A stretch of 64,000 nucleotides of DNA from Pseudonocardia sediminis (lineage in GTDB: Bacteria; Actinomycetota; Actinomycetes; Mycobacteriales; Pseudonocardiaceae): assembly GCF_004217185.1 (NCBI RefSeq), contig NZ_SHKL01000001.1, positions 6,260,001-6,324,000 on the forward strand, read 5' to 3'. The notes under the pieces are model-generated. The model saw nothing but the letters and a program-made list of their open reading frames with translations. It did not search any database and was not told where the DNA came from. Shown here in pieces: positions 27,567 to 36,328 of the stretch; position 1 is the first letter of the stretch, and every line of letters starts with the position of its first letter. Both the position numbers and the translations under genes were made by a program.

Positions 27567-27597
27567 GGGCCGGCCGCGTCGGTGACGCGGCCGGCCC
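27567..27597 (-). terminator. 14-bp perfect hairpin inside the Asp23 operon
   Basis: GGGCCGGCCGCGTC pairs exactly with GACGCGGCCGGCCC around the loop GGT. It lies between the small Asp23-like gene (stop at 27621) and the DUF2273-like gene. There is no T-tract. It may end part of the transcript so that the first two genes are made in excess, or stabilise the upstream message. Confidence 0.6.
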
Positions 27598-27620
27598 CGA
27601 CCGCGCGGTGTGCCCCGCGG

Positions 27621-27932
27621 CTATGCGAGGTGGTCGACGGCGGCCGCGTAGTCCTCGACGACCACGAGTGCCTGGACCGGACTGGGCCCGGCGGCGGCGA
27701 TGGCCGCACGGACCTGGCCCTCGATCTCCGGGACGGGGATCGGGTAGCGGCCGATCACATGGACCTCGACCGCACCGGGCCGGACCCGGACGCCGCTCAC
27801 GCGGCGACCGGGCAGGTAGGTGGCGACCTCCCCGAACGGCCCCGGGTGCAGCCCGGCCACCGCGGGGCAGCTCAGGACGATGGCGGCGACCAGGTCCGGG
27901 TCCGGCTCGCCCGGCGAAGGCGCCGTGGTCAC
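27621..27932 (-). CDS. Small Asp23-like protein, paralogue of the one at 14899
   Basis: A 103-residue protein with DLVAAIVLSCPAVAGLHPG near the start and VHVIGRYPIPVPEIEGQVRA followed by VQALVVVEDY near the end. It matches the 91-residue protein at 14899-15174 in order and spacing of these motifs. GTG at 27932 overlaps the stop of the preceding Asp23 gene by four bases, so the two are coupled. It is probably a partner or regulator within the Asp23 system. Confidence 0.65.
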   Translation of the reverse strand: MTTAPSPGEPDPDLVAAIVLSCPAVAGLHPGPFGEVATYLPGRRVSGVRVRPGAVEVHVIGRYPIPVPEIEGQVRAAIAAAGPSPVQALVVVEDYAAAVDHLA

Positions 27933-28399
27933 GCCACCCGGGCCGACGACTCGGGCCGGGCGGGCTGGTCGTCGTCGTCGGAGGGCAGGTAAACGTCGTC
28001 GACGGAGATGTTGACCTCGACGACCTGCAGACCGGTCATGCGCTCGAGGGCGGAGATGACGTTGCGGCGCACGGCCTTAGCCAGGTCGGCGATCGCGACG
28101 CCGTACTCGACGACGAGGTTGATGTCGACGGCGGCCTGCTTCTCCCCGACCTCGACCGAGATGCCCTGTGAGGCGTTCGTCGACGCGCCGGGGATGCGCT
28201 CACGGATGGCGCCGAACGCGCGCGCCGCGCCGCCACCGAGGTCGTGGACCCCGTGGACCTCACGGGTGGCCAGGCCGGCGATCTTGGACACGACCGCCTC
28301 CGCGATCCGGGTGTTGCCGTTGCTGGTGACCAGCGCGGCGTCGCCGGTGGCCGGACCGGGGGTGGGACGGGCGGGGCTCGACGCGCTCGGGGTGCTCAT
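27929..28399 (-). CDS. Asp23/Gls24 family envelope stress protein, first gene of operon
   Basis: A 156-residue Asp23 protein with the classic features RIAEAVVSKIAGLATREVHG and GVHDLGG, then VGEKQAAVDINLVVEYGVAI, ending LQVVEVNISVDDVYLP. It is the most canonical of the Asp23 proteins here. It is the first gene of a six-gene minus-strand operon ending at 25716. ATG at 28399 has AGAAGGAGT upstream. Asp23 coats the inner membrane face and responds to envelope stress in relatives. Confidence 0.85.
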   Translation of the reverse strand: MSTPSASSPARPTPGPATGDAALVTSNGNTRIAEAVVSKIAGLATREVHGVHDLGGGAARAFGAIRERIPGASTNASQGISVEVGEKQAAVDINLVVEYGVAIADLAKAVRRNVISALERMTGLQVVEVNISVDDVYLPSDDDDQPARPESSARVA

Positions 28400-28884
28400 C
28401 GGACGGACTCCTTCTCAGACCATGACCCCGCGTGACCGCTGGGATCAGAAATCGGGACAAGACCCGACTACGGCGCCTTGACCAGTGATGACGGCGTACA
28501 CCGAGCGTGTTCACTCGATGGGCCGACACACATAGGACACCGACTCCGCGCCGTCCTCACGCCGGAAGCGGGTGATCGCGGTCACGCCGGCACCACTCGA
28601 AGCACTGCGTCGATCGAGGCCCTCGCGCGGCCCGGGAGCGACCATCACATCGGCCACCGGCCCGGATACGACCCCGGGCTGTCACCACAAGATCAAGGAC
28701 CGCACCTCGACCCAAGTAGTTGCTGAGTCACGGATCACGTCGGACGGACAGCCGCCGATCGGACCGGCTAGCCCGTGTGGAGCTGACCCTGCGACCAGGG
28801 CGACACGACGGCGGCGTGACGACCGAGGCCGGCACGATCCGATCGCCGCCCTGCACGCGTCGCGCCGATCGGCCGGCCGCCTCG
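28400..28884. other. Intergenic region, Asp23 operon leader
   Basis: No gene is supported in these 485 bases. The right part lies after the stop of the cold-shock protein gene. The left part is the upstream region of the Asp23 operon and should hold its promoter, but no clear -35/-10 pair or operator could be picked out by eye. Confidence 0.5.
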
Positions 28885-29829
28885 TCAGAGGCGTTCGACG
28901 CGGTCGGCCTGCGGGCCCCGGTCGCTCTGACGCACCGCGTACCGGACCCGGTCACCCTTCTGCAGCGGCTCCGACCCCATGATCACGGACACGTGGGCGA
29001 AGAGATCGTCGCCGCCTGCGTCCGGGGTGATGAAGCCGAATCCGCGGTCGCCGTCGTAGCGCGCGACGACGCCCTCGCCGGCTCGTGCGGGAACGTCGCG
29101 CCCCGCCGAACCCGCGGCCGGTGCCGACCGCTGCGGCGGCGCCGCCTTGGGTTCGGCGCCCCGGACCAGGTGCACGTCGCGGGCCTGCGGGCCCTTCTCC
29201 GCCGTGGCCACCTCGTAGGCGACGCGGTCGCCCTCCACGAGCCACGTCAGTCCCTCGGTCAGGGCCCGGGCGTGAACGAAGACGTCCTCGGCGCCGGAGT
29301 CGGGGGTGATGAAGCCGAAGCCCTTGTCCTCGTCGTACCAGGCCACCGTGCCGTCGGCATCGTCCGCGGTGCCGTCCGCAGCGGGTGTACCGGCCCCCGC
29401 TCCCAGCGGGATCACGTGCCCGGCCTGCGGGCCGCGGTCGCCTTCGACGATCACGAAGGCCACCCGCTGCCCCTCGGTGACCACGCCGCCGGTCACGATG
29501 GCGGAGCTGTGCACGAAGATGTCGGCGCCGCCGCCGTCCGGCGACGCGAAGCCGTACCCCTTGCCCGGCTCGTACCAGTTGACGGTGCCGAGCAGGCCCA
29601 CGGCGCTGCCGGTGGCCGCTTCGGCGGTGACGCGGACGCGCAGCGCCTGGGGCCCGCGGTCGTTCTCGCCGACCTCGAACTCGACGGCCTGACCCTCGCG
29701 GAGCTCTTTCGCGCCGCCGTCCGTGACGACCTCGGAGGCGTGCACGAACACGTCCGGCGAGTCGTCCTCGGGCGCCAGGAAGCCGAAACCCCGTTCGGCG
29801 TCGAACCAACGGACGGTCCCCTGCGGCAT
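28885..29829 (-). CDS. Protein with four tandem cold-shock domains
   Basis: A 314-residue protein made of four cold-shock domains of about 65-70 residues. Each has the RNP1-like motif: ERGFGFLAP (about 12-20), GKGYGFASP (about 90), DKGFGFITP (about 165) and DRGFGFITP (about 265). RNP2-like DVFVH, DIFVH, DVFVH and DLFAH follow in each. An Ala/Pro linker separates the third and fourth. Bacterial CspA proteins normally have one such domain, and a few have two. Tandem copies should bind long stretches of single-stranded RNA or DNA tightly. ATG at 29829 is set by the start of the first domain. Confidence 0.85.
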   Translation of the reverse strand: MPQGTVRWFDAERGFGFLAPEDDSPDVFVHASEVVTDGGAKELREGQAVEFEVGENDRGPQALRVRVTAEAATGSAVGLLGTVNWYEPGKGYGFASPDGGGADIFVHSSAIVTGGVVTEGQRVAFVIVEGDRGPQAGHVIPLGAGAGTPAADGTADDADGTVAWYDEDKGFGFITPDSGAEDVFVHARALTEGLTWLVEGDRVAYEVATAEKGPQARDVHLVRGAEPKAAPPQRSAPAAGSAGRDVPARAGEGVVARYDGDRGFGFITPDAGGDDLFAHVSVIMGSEPLQKGDRVRYAVRQSDRGPQADRVERL

Positions 29830-30040
29830 CGAAGGCTCCAGGTCGAGAGAGGGCGGGCACTGGCCCTCAGTCTCTCTGACAGACCTCGCGGTCCGTCGGG
29901 CCGGGCCCACAGGCGAACGGTGCGGAGCCGGGGACGGGCCGTTCGTCCGCCCGGCGACACGCCGAGTTCTGAGATCAGGTGTCACGACGGCATCGGAGGC
30001 CATGTCGCCGGCTCAGATCACCCTGGCTCCGACCGCTGAG

Positions 30041-30958
30041 CTACCCACCGGCACTGTTCTTCACGGAGACGTCGTCCCGCACCACATGCACAGCCCGGCG
30101 AAGTGCCGCGACGAGCGGTGTCCGATCATCGATCCGGGTGCAGAGAGAAACCGGGCAGGGCTCGATGTCGGCGACGGGGAGGTAGACGACGTCGGGATGG
30201 CGGCAACTGTCGACCACCGAGCTGCCGGTGATGGCGACGGCCTCACCGGAGGCGACGACTTCGAGGAGCTCGTCCATGGTGTGCACCGTGGGCCCGTAGC
30301 TCACCGGTACACCGCTGGGTCGCGGGTCACAGGCCCACCACCGCACCCACTGCTCGTCGGTCTCGTCGTCGGTGACGTGCGGTTCGCCGTCGAGGTCGGC
30401 CAGCTCGACGGCCGCGCGGGTGGCCAGCCGGTGGGTGGCCGAGAGCGCGACGACGCGCGGTTCGTGGCGGACCACGTCGAGCCGTAGCCCGTCGGCGTCG
30501 ACGATCGGGGGCCGGACGAGTGCGGCGTCGACCGCCCCGGCGCGGACCGTTTCGGCTTGCTCGCCCCAGGCCAGTTGAACGAGCTGCACCGACGTGCCGG
30601 GGATCTCGCGCTGGACCAGGTCGATGATGCGCCGCGTGTGCGTGCCGGTCGCGGCGGTCATGAATCCCAGTCGCAGGACCCCGGCGGCGGCACGGCGGTG
30701 TGCCTCCACGGCCGCCACGGCCCGGTCGGCGGCGGCCAGGGCGGCGCGTGCTTCGGTCAGGAAGCGACGGCCCGCCTCGGTGGGAACGAGTGGGTGTGCA
30801 CTGCGGTCGAGCAGGTCCGCGCCGAGCTTGCGCTCGAGCGTGCGGATCTGCTTGCTCAAGGCCGGCCCGCTGACGTAGAGCCGTGCCGCCGCCCGCCCGA
30901 AGTGCCCCTCGTCGACGACCGCTACGAGGTAGCGCACGAGGTGCAGATTGAGATCCAC
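30041..30958 (-). CDS. LysR-family transcriptional regulator
   Basis: A 305-residue regulator. The N-terminal helix-turn-helix is VRYLVAVVDEGHFGRAAARL then YVSGPALSKQIRTLERKLG, and the effector-binding domain begins near residue 90 (GVLRLGFM). GTG at 30958 follows GAGAGGAGGTCGTC, a strong ribosome site, which decides the start. It is divergent from the gene at 31126, with about 170 bp between. The usual LysR arrangement suggests it controls that gene and the SDR behind it. Confidence 0.87.
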   Translation of the reverse strand: MDLNLHLVRYLVAVVDEGHFGRAAARLYVSGPALSKQIRTLERKLGADLLDRSAHPLVPTEAGRRFLTEARAALAAADRAVAAVEAHRRAAAGVLRLGFMTAATGTHTRRIIDLVQREIPGTSVQLVQLAWGEQAETVRAGAVDAALVRPPIVDADGLRLDVVRHEPRVVALSATHRLATRAAVELADLDGEPHVTDDETDEQWVRWWACDPRPSGVPVSYGPTVHTMDELLEVVASGEAVAITGSSVVDSCRHPDVVYLPVADIEPCPVSLCTRIDDRTPLVAALRRAVHVVRDDVSVKNSAGG

Positions 30959-31125
30959 GACGACCTCCTCTCGCAGGACAGTGTCGCACGTCATCTGCTT
31001 CGCAGGCCATTCACCTGCAGTGATAACCGAATGGTTCAGATCGTCGACGAGAAGTGTCATGGACGCGCCCCCGACGCGACGCGAGTCTTCCTGCAGTCCC
31101 GCCACCGACGTCAGGAGCCACCACC

Positions 31126-31725
31126 ATGGGCCGCTACGACCACGAGTTCACTCACATGTTCGCCGGGCTGGAGAAACAGCTCGAGGGCATCGACAACCCC
31201 CGCCACCGGAAGATCCTGAAGAACTACCGGCGCCACGGGCTGCTGGAGGTCGCCGGGCGATACAAGGAGCTTCTCGCCCCGGACATGACCGTCGAGCACC
31301 CGCACTACCGCCTCCACGAGGGCGGCCAGACGATCGTGCTGGACGGGATGGAGCAGGTCGTCGGGTTCTACGAGTCGCTGATGGCCGCCAACGCGATCGT
31401 CATGTGGGTGGCCGAGCAGGACATCGCGGTGGCCGATCACGGCTTCTCCGGCGAGGTCGTGTTCAACGCGTTCGTCCCGGCGCCGATGCTCGGCGACAGC
31501 GCGTTCGTCGACATCCGCGCCGAAGAGGATCCCAGCGAGATGTATCTCCTGCGCCGGACCCTGGCCTTCGTCTGGCCCTACGACGACCGCTGCCGCCTGA
31601 TCGGCGAGCACGTCTACGAGGACGCCGCCTCTCGCGAGATCATCGAGCCCGACCCGGCCGACGTCATCACCGCCGAACGCGCCGCCGAGCTGCTCGCCCC
31701 CGAGATCGACCGGGTCCTGCCGTGA
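31126..31725 (+). CDS. Small NTF2/SnoaL-like protein of unknown function
   Basis: A 199-residue protein with features of the NTF2-like cone fold: an N-terminal helical part, then APDMTVEHPHYR, VGFYESLMAAN and several strands ending RLIGEHVYED. No catalytic residues can be assigned. ATG at 31126 follows CAGGAGCC. Its stop overlaps the GTG of the SDR gene by GTGA, so both are made together, probably under the divergent LysR regulator. Such proteins accompany dehydrogenases in catabolic clusters. Confidence 0.6.
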   Translation: MGRYDHEFTHMFAGLEKQLEGIDNPRHRKILKNYRRHGLLEVAGRYKELLAPDMTVEHPHYRLHEGGQTIVLDGMEQVVGFYESLMAANAIVMWVAEQDIAVADHGFSGEVVFNAFVPAPMLGDSAFVDIRAEEDPSEMYLLRRTLAFVWPYDDRCRLIGEHVYEDAASREIIEPDPADVITAERAAELLAPEIDRVLP

Positions 31726-32603
31726 GCATCTCCTCCGCCGGCGCGACGTCGGTCGACGGGCGCCTCGCCGGGAAGGTCGCACTGATCACCGGCGGGGCCC
31801 GCGGGCAGGGCCGCGCACACGCCGTCCGGTTCGCCGAGGAGGGCGCCGACGTCGTCCTCGTGGACCTGTGCGCTCCGGTCGCGTCGGCCCCCTACCCGAC
31901 CGCGGCCCCCGCCGACCTCGAGCAGACGGTCGAGCTCGTCGAAGACCTCGACCGCCGCGCCCTCGCCGTGCGGGCCGACATCCGCGACCTGACCGCCCTG
32001 CAGTCCACGGTCGCCGACGCCGTCGCCGAGTTCGGCCGGCTCGACATCGTCGTCGCCAACGCCGGCATCGCCAGCTACGCCCCCGCACTGGAGATGGAGG
32101 AGTCCACCTGGCAGGAAATGATCGACATCAACCTCACCGGGGTGTGGAAGACCATCCGCGCCGCCGCACCCGCCATCATCGACGGCGGTCGCGGCGGTGC
32201 GATCGTGCTGACCAGCTCGGTCGCCGGGCTGATCGGATTCCCGACCCTGGCCCACTACTGCGCGGCCAAGCACGGCCTGGTCGGGCTCATGAAGGTGCTC
32301 GCCCTGGAGCTCGCGCCGCACCAGATCCGCGTGAACTCCGTGCACCCCACCCACGTCGACACCGACATGATCCAGAACCCCGCGATCTACAGCCTGTTCA
32401 CCGGCGGAGCGCCCGACGCCGACCGGACCATGGCCGCCGCGGCGATGAAGGACATGCACGCCCTTCCCATCTCCTGGGTCGACCCGGCCGACATCAGCAA
32501 CGCCGTCGCCTGGCTCGCCTCCGACGAGGCCCGCTACGTGACCGGCGTCGCTCTGCCCGTCGACGGCGGCATCACCGCGCCGTTCAAGATCCCGCACATC
32601 TAG
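31722..32603 (+). CDS. Mycofactocin-coupled-type SDR oxidoreductase
   Basis: A 293-residue short-chain dehydrogenase. The cofactor motif is TGGARGQGRAHAVRFAEEGA. The insertion after DLCAPV, and the QGRAHA variant, are typical of the SDR group that keeps NAD bound and passes electrons to mycofactocin. The catalytic Ser lies in LTSSVAG, and the Tyr-Lys pair in HYCAAKHG. GTG at 31722 overlaps the preceding stop. The substrate is probably an alcohol. No mycofactocin biosynthesis gene is in the window. Confidence 0.8.
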   Translation: MSISSAGATSVDGRLAGKVALITGGARGQGRAHAVRFAEEGADVVLVDLCAPVASAPYPTAAPADLEQTVELVEDLDRRALAVRADIRDLTALQSTVADAVAEFGRLDIVVANAGIASYAPALEMEESTWQEMIDINLTGVWKTIRAAAPAIIDGGRGGAIVLTSSVAGLIGFPTLAHYCAAKHGLVGLMKVLALELAPHQIRVNSVHPTHVDTDMIQNPAIYSLFTGGAPDADRTMAAAAMKDMHALPISWVDPADISNAVAWLASDEARYVTGVALPVDGGITAPFKIPHI

Positions 32604-32981
32604 CCGGGGGATGCGAACGATCTGCTCTACAGGCCTGAACGGTGAGGACCTCGAGCATCTGAGCGACCCACACGCTCAAAGAGGCCACGCCGAGTATTTC
32701 CGGAAGCACCGTGGACCATCGTGCGACTGCGTTGGAGGCTGCGAAGGAGGCCACACGGAATCGGGTTCTCGCCGGACCGGAAGCCCGCGTCCCTCTGATC
32801 GGCCGTGTCGACCTGCCCGGCCGGCGGCGGACCGCCACATGGCGGGCGATAGGTCGAGAATCTCGTCGCGCCGTCGGTTATCAGCTGGTGTGGTCCCGGC
32901 CACACTCGGGATCGTCGTATCGGAAAGCGTCTCGAAAGCATGTCGGACGTCGACGAGCAGATCTGAGCCAACGGAGGTTCC
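32604..32981. other. Intergenic region with two GAGGCCAC repeats
   Basis: No gene is supported. GAGGCCACGCCG lies at 32681-32692 and GAGGCCACACGG at 32747-32758, both on the plus strand and related to copies around 36.5-36.75 kb. The rest should contain the promoter of the serine hydrolase gene that starts at 32982. Confidence 0.4.
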
Positions 32982-34157
32982 GTGTCGAGGAACATTGAAG
33001 GATCCCGCATCGACCAGGTGCTGCAGGGGGCGGTGGACACCGGTGCCGTACCGCACGTGGCGGCGATCGCCGCGGACGCCGACGGCGTGTTCTATGAAGG
33101 GGCCGCCGGAGTGCGGCTCGACGACGCCGGCGCGAAGCCCGTGTCGACGTCGACCCATTTCCGGATCATGTCGATGACCAAGATGGTCGCCACCGTGGCC
33201 GCGCTGCAGCAGGTGGAGCGCGGCGAACTCGATCTCTCGGCCCCGGTCGAGCGCTACGTTCCCGACTTCGCCGAACTGCAGGTCCTCGACGGCTTCGACG
33301 GCGACACCCCGCGACTACGCGCACCGAAGTCGAAAGCCACCGTCAAGCAGCTGATCACCCACACCTCGGGACTGACGTACTGGTTCTGGAACGAGGACCT
33401 GGTCAAGTACGAGCAGGTCACCGGAATCCCCAACGTGGTGCCCGGAGACATGGCCGCGTTCAAGGCCCCACTGGTCGCCGACCCCGGCACCAAGTTCGAG
33501 TACGGCATCAACACCGACTGGCTCGGCCGCGTCGTCGAAGCCGTCGCCGGCACGACCCTCGACGTGGTCATCAAGGAGAACATCACCGGTCCGCTCGGCA
33601 TGGACGACACGATGTTCGCCCTCGACGACGCACGTCAGGCGAACAAGACGCCCGTGCACGTCAAGGGCGAGGACGGCAAGTGGATCTCGGCGGGCAACGT
33701 CCTGCCCGACGACCCGCAGTGGTGGGCGGGTGGCCACGGCCTGCACTCGACCCCGCGTGACTACATCCGCTTCGAGCGGGCACTGCTGCGCGGCGGCGAG
33801 CTGGACGGTGTTCGGATCCTGAGCCGGGAGACCGTGGACGCGGCGTTCACCGACCAGCTCGACGGCGCTGTGATGCCGACGGAGATCAGGACGGCGGACG
33901 CTCCGATCACCGACACGCTGAAGCTCGGTGAGGGCTGGACGTGGGGCTACGGGCTGCTGATCAACACCCAGGACGTCCCCGGCGCCCGGCGGGCCGGCAC
34001 GGGCGCGTGGGCCGGGCTGTTCAACACCCACTTCTTCATCGACCGCACCACCGGCATCTGTGCGTCGATCTACACGAACTCGCTGCCGTTCATCACCGAG
34101 CACGAGGCGTGGAAGCTCTACGAAGACTTCGAGGCCGCCCTCTACGCTTCGCTGTGA
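32982..34157 (+). CDS. Serine hydrolase, class C beta-lactamase/esterase family
   Basis: A 391-residue protein of the beta-lactamase-like serine hydrolase family (EstB/LovD-like esterases). The nucleophile motif SxxK is SMTK near residues 64-67, and the second motif YxN is YGIN near 173. There is no signal peptide, so it acts in the cytoplasm, which favours an esterase over an antibiotic-degrading enzyme. GTG at 32982 follows GGAGGTTCC. An alpha/beta hydrolase gene follows, suggesting ester breakdown in two steps or on related substrates. Confidence 0.85.
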   Translation: MSRNIEGSRIDQVLQGAVDTGAVPHVAAIAADADGVFYEGAAGVRLDDAGAKPVSTSTHFRIMSMTKMVATVAALQQVERGELDLSAPVERYVPDFAELQVLDGFDGDTPRLRAPKSKATVKQLITHTSGLTYWFWNEDLVKYEQVTGIPNVVPGDMAAFKAPLVADPGTKFEYGINTDWLGRVVEAVAGTTLDVVIKENITGPLGMDDTMFALDDARQANKTPVHVKGEDGKWISAGNVLPDDPQWWAGGHGLHSTPRDYIRFERALLRGGELDGVRILSRETVDAAFTDQLDGAVMPTEIRTADAPITDTLKLGEGWTWGYGLLINTQDVPGARRAGTGAWAGLFNTHFFIDRTTGICASIYTNSLPFITEHEAWKLYEDFEAALYASL

Positions 34158-34240
34158 CCGCCGACCCGCCGCGACGCCGCACTCGCCGGCAGCGTCGCGG
34201 CGGTCGTCGTCGCCCTGCCGCACCCCTGTCGGAGGAGCCC

Positions 34241-35203
34241 GTGTCGTCCGTAGCCCGGCCGGAGTTCGACCCGGAGCTCAAGGCCGGCCTCGCCGTGGTC
34301 GGGGGCGTGTTCCCGCCGACCATCACACCGGACCTGATCGCGTTCATGCGGCGGTCCTACGCCTCCCCGCCGATCGAGAACACGCTGCGAGGACGCGCGA
34401 TCACGCGCAGCGAACACACGATCGCCGGTCACCGAGGCGAGCCGATCCAGGTGTCGGTGCTGCGCCCCACCGGAGCCGGCTCTCCCCGGCCGGGCATCGT
34501 CTTCGTCCACTCCGGTGGACTGATGTTCGGCGACCGCTTCAGTGGAGCCGACCTCGTGCTCGACTGGGTCGACAACCTCGGCGCGGTCCTGGTCGCCGTG
34601 GAGTACCGGCTCGCGCCGGAGTTCCCGGACCCGTTCCCCCGGGAGGACTGCTACGCCGCGCTGGAGTGGGCGGCGACGACGGCCGAGCAGTTGGGCATCC
34701 GCCACGACCGGCTCATGGTGGCCGGGGCCAGCTCCGGTGGTGGGCTCGCGGCCGGGATGGCGCTCGCGGCGCGGGACCGAGGAGGCCCAGCCCTGTGCGG
34801 CCAGGTCCTCGACTACCCGATGCTCGACGATCGCGGTGTCACCGCCTCCACCGGACAGTTCGACGGTGTCGGGGTCTGGGACCGCGTCAGCAACGAGACC
34901 GGCTGGTCCGCGCTGCTCGGCGAGGCGCGCGGTGGTCCGGACGTCTCCCCGTATGCGGCGCCGGCCCGGGCGACGAACCTGTCCGGGCTCCCGCCCGCCT
35001 TCATCGACGTCGGCGCCGCCGAGATCTTCCGCGACGAGGCGATCGCCTACGCCGACGGCCTCTGGGCCGCCGGTGGCGACGCCGAGCTGCACGTCTGGTC
35101 CGGCGGGTTCCACGCGTTCGACATCTTCGCCCCGCACACCGTCGTCGCCCGAGGCATGGTCCGGACGCGGGACACCTGGGTCGAGAAGATCCTCGCGGAC
35201 TGA
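34241..35203 (+). CDS. Alpha/beta hydrolase, hormone-sensitive lipase family
   Basis: A 320-residue esterase. The oxyanion-hole motif is HSGGLMFG (HGGG position), and the nucleophile motif GxSxG is GASSGG near 165. Acidic and His residues follow in FIDVGAAEIFRDE and GGFHAFD. The family cuts short-chain or aromatic esters. GTG at 34241 follows GGAGGAGCCC. It lies 83 bp behind the serine hydrolase in the same direction. The HSGG variant of HGGG is a small oddity. Confidence 0.87.
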   Translation: MSSVARPEFDPELKAGLAVVGGVFPPTITPDLIAFMRRSYASPPIENTLRGRAITRSEHTIAGHRGEPIQVSVLRPTGAGSPRPGIVFVHSGGLMFGDRFSGADLVLDWVDNLGAVLVAVEYRLAPEFPDPFPREDCYAALEWAATTAEQLGIRHDRLMVAGASSGGGLAAGMALAARDRGGPALCGQVLDYPMLDDRGVTASTGQFDGVGVWDRVSNETGWSALLGEARGGPDVSPYAAPARATNLSGLPPAFIDVGAAEIFRDEAIAYADGLWAAGGDAELHVWSGGFHAFDIFAPHTVVARGMVRTRDTWVEKILAD

Positions 35204-35254
35204 TCCGGTGACCCACGCCACTAGACTGCAACCACCAGTCGTCGGGAGGCGCCC

Positions 35255-36328
35255 GTGCAAGAACTCCTCGGTCGGATCTCGGCGCTCGACCCACAGGCGA
35301 GCCTCGGTCTGCGTGTCATCGCCTGCTTCGACGAACTGATCATCGGCAACGTCAACACCCGGGGGCTGCTGAGTGCGGCCGCCTCCCTCTCGGGGTGCAA
35401 CGCCGGCTACCGGCACGACCTCCCTCCACGGTCACTACGGGTCAGCCCGCGCGGCGAGGTCGTGGCCTCCGACGACGGGCCGCCAACGCCCGGGAGCTGC
35501 TCGGCCATCACCGCCGAGGGGTTGACCGTGTGGATCGAGCGCGACGGCGAGCCGCACTCGAACGACGCGATCGTCCTCGAACGGTTGGCGCTGGCCGTCC
35601 GCGTCCGGCTCGGAGGAGGCCGACGAGAGATCGACGGCCGACGCGATCTCGGCCTGTTGCTGGACCCGGCCGTCCCGATCGAGAGCCGCCGTCTCGCCGC
35701 GGCCCGCCTCAACCTGGTGCCCACCGCGCGGTACCGCGTCATCGCGGCACCGTTGTTCGCGGTGTGGGACGAACACCCGTCCGGCGCCGAGGACGTCGTC
35801 GCGACGCCCTACGGATCGATCCACGCCCTGGTCGTGCCCCACGACCACGCGCCCGTCCCGGCACGGCCGATCGGAACCGGGCCGGCCACCGACGTCGACC
35901 ACCTGCACCGGTCGTTCCGCACGGCGGTGGTCGCCCTGCGCCTGTGCGATCCGGAGGTCGCGCCGTCGGTCCTCGCCGACGACTACGGCGGCCTGGTCGG
36001 CCTGCTCGCCGACCTCCCCCTGGACAGCGACCTGCCCGACGTCGACTCCCTGGACGCGATCATGTCCCACACGTGGGGCTCGACCACCGTCGACGCGCTC
36101 GTGCGAACCAGCTCCGTACGCCAGGCGGCGCGGACCGCCGGAGTCCACCACAGCACGCTGCAGACCCGGCTCGACACGATCATCGCCGAATTGGGATACG
36201 ACCCTCTCGACAACGGCATCGGGCGAACCCGGTTCGGACTCGCCTCCCTGGTCTGGCGACTACGCAACTCCCGCGTTCTGGACCTACCCGCCCCGACCCG
36301 TACGTCGTCGCCCACCCCACTCCGATAA
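35255..36328 (+). CDS. PucR-like helix-turn-helix regulator
   Basis: A 357-residue protein. The C-terminal segment SSVRQAARTAGVHHSTLQTR is a PucR-type helix-turn-helix, followed by GIGRTRFGLASLVWRL. The N-terminal 270 residues are not a clear GGDEF-like PucR core and show only general alpha/beta character. GTG at 35255 is the likely start. It follows the two hydrolase genes by about 50 bp and may regulate them. It is the last chromosomal gene before the tRNA-Thr attachment site. Confidence 0.7.
   Translation: MQELLGRISALDPQASLGLRVIACFDELIIGNVNTRGLLSAAASLSGCNAGYRHDLPPRSLRVSPRGEVVASDDGPPTPGSCSAITAEGLTVWIERDGEPHSNDAIVLERLALAVRVRLGGGRREIDGRRDLGLLLDPAVPIESRRLAAARLNLVPTARYRVIAAPLFAVWDEHPSGAEDVVATPYGSIHALVVPHDHAPVPARPIGTGPATDVDHLHRSFRTAVVALRLCDPEVAPSVLADDYGGLVGLLADLPLDSDLPDVDSLDAIMSHTWGSTTVDALVRTSSVRQAARTAGVHHSTLQTRLDTIIAELGYDPLDNGIGRTRFGLASLVWRLRNSRVLDLPAPTRTSSPTPLR

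Noticed and set aside
30018..30062. tRNA-like D-arm sequence (TAGCTCAGC then GGAGC on the minus strand)
   Set aside because: It overlaps the stop codon of the LysR gene. No proper anticodon loop, T arm or acceptor pairing follows, so it is taken as chance.
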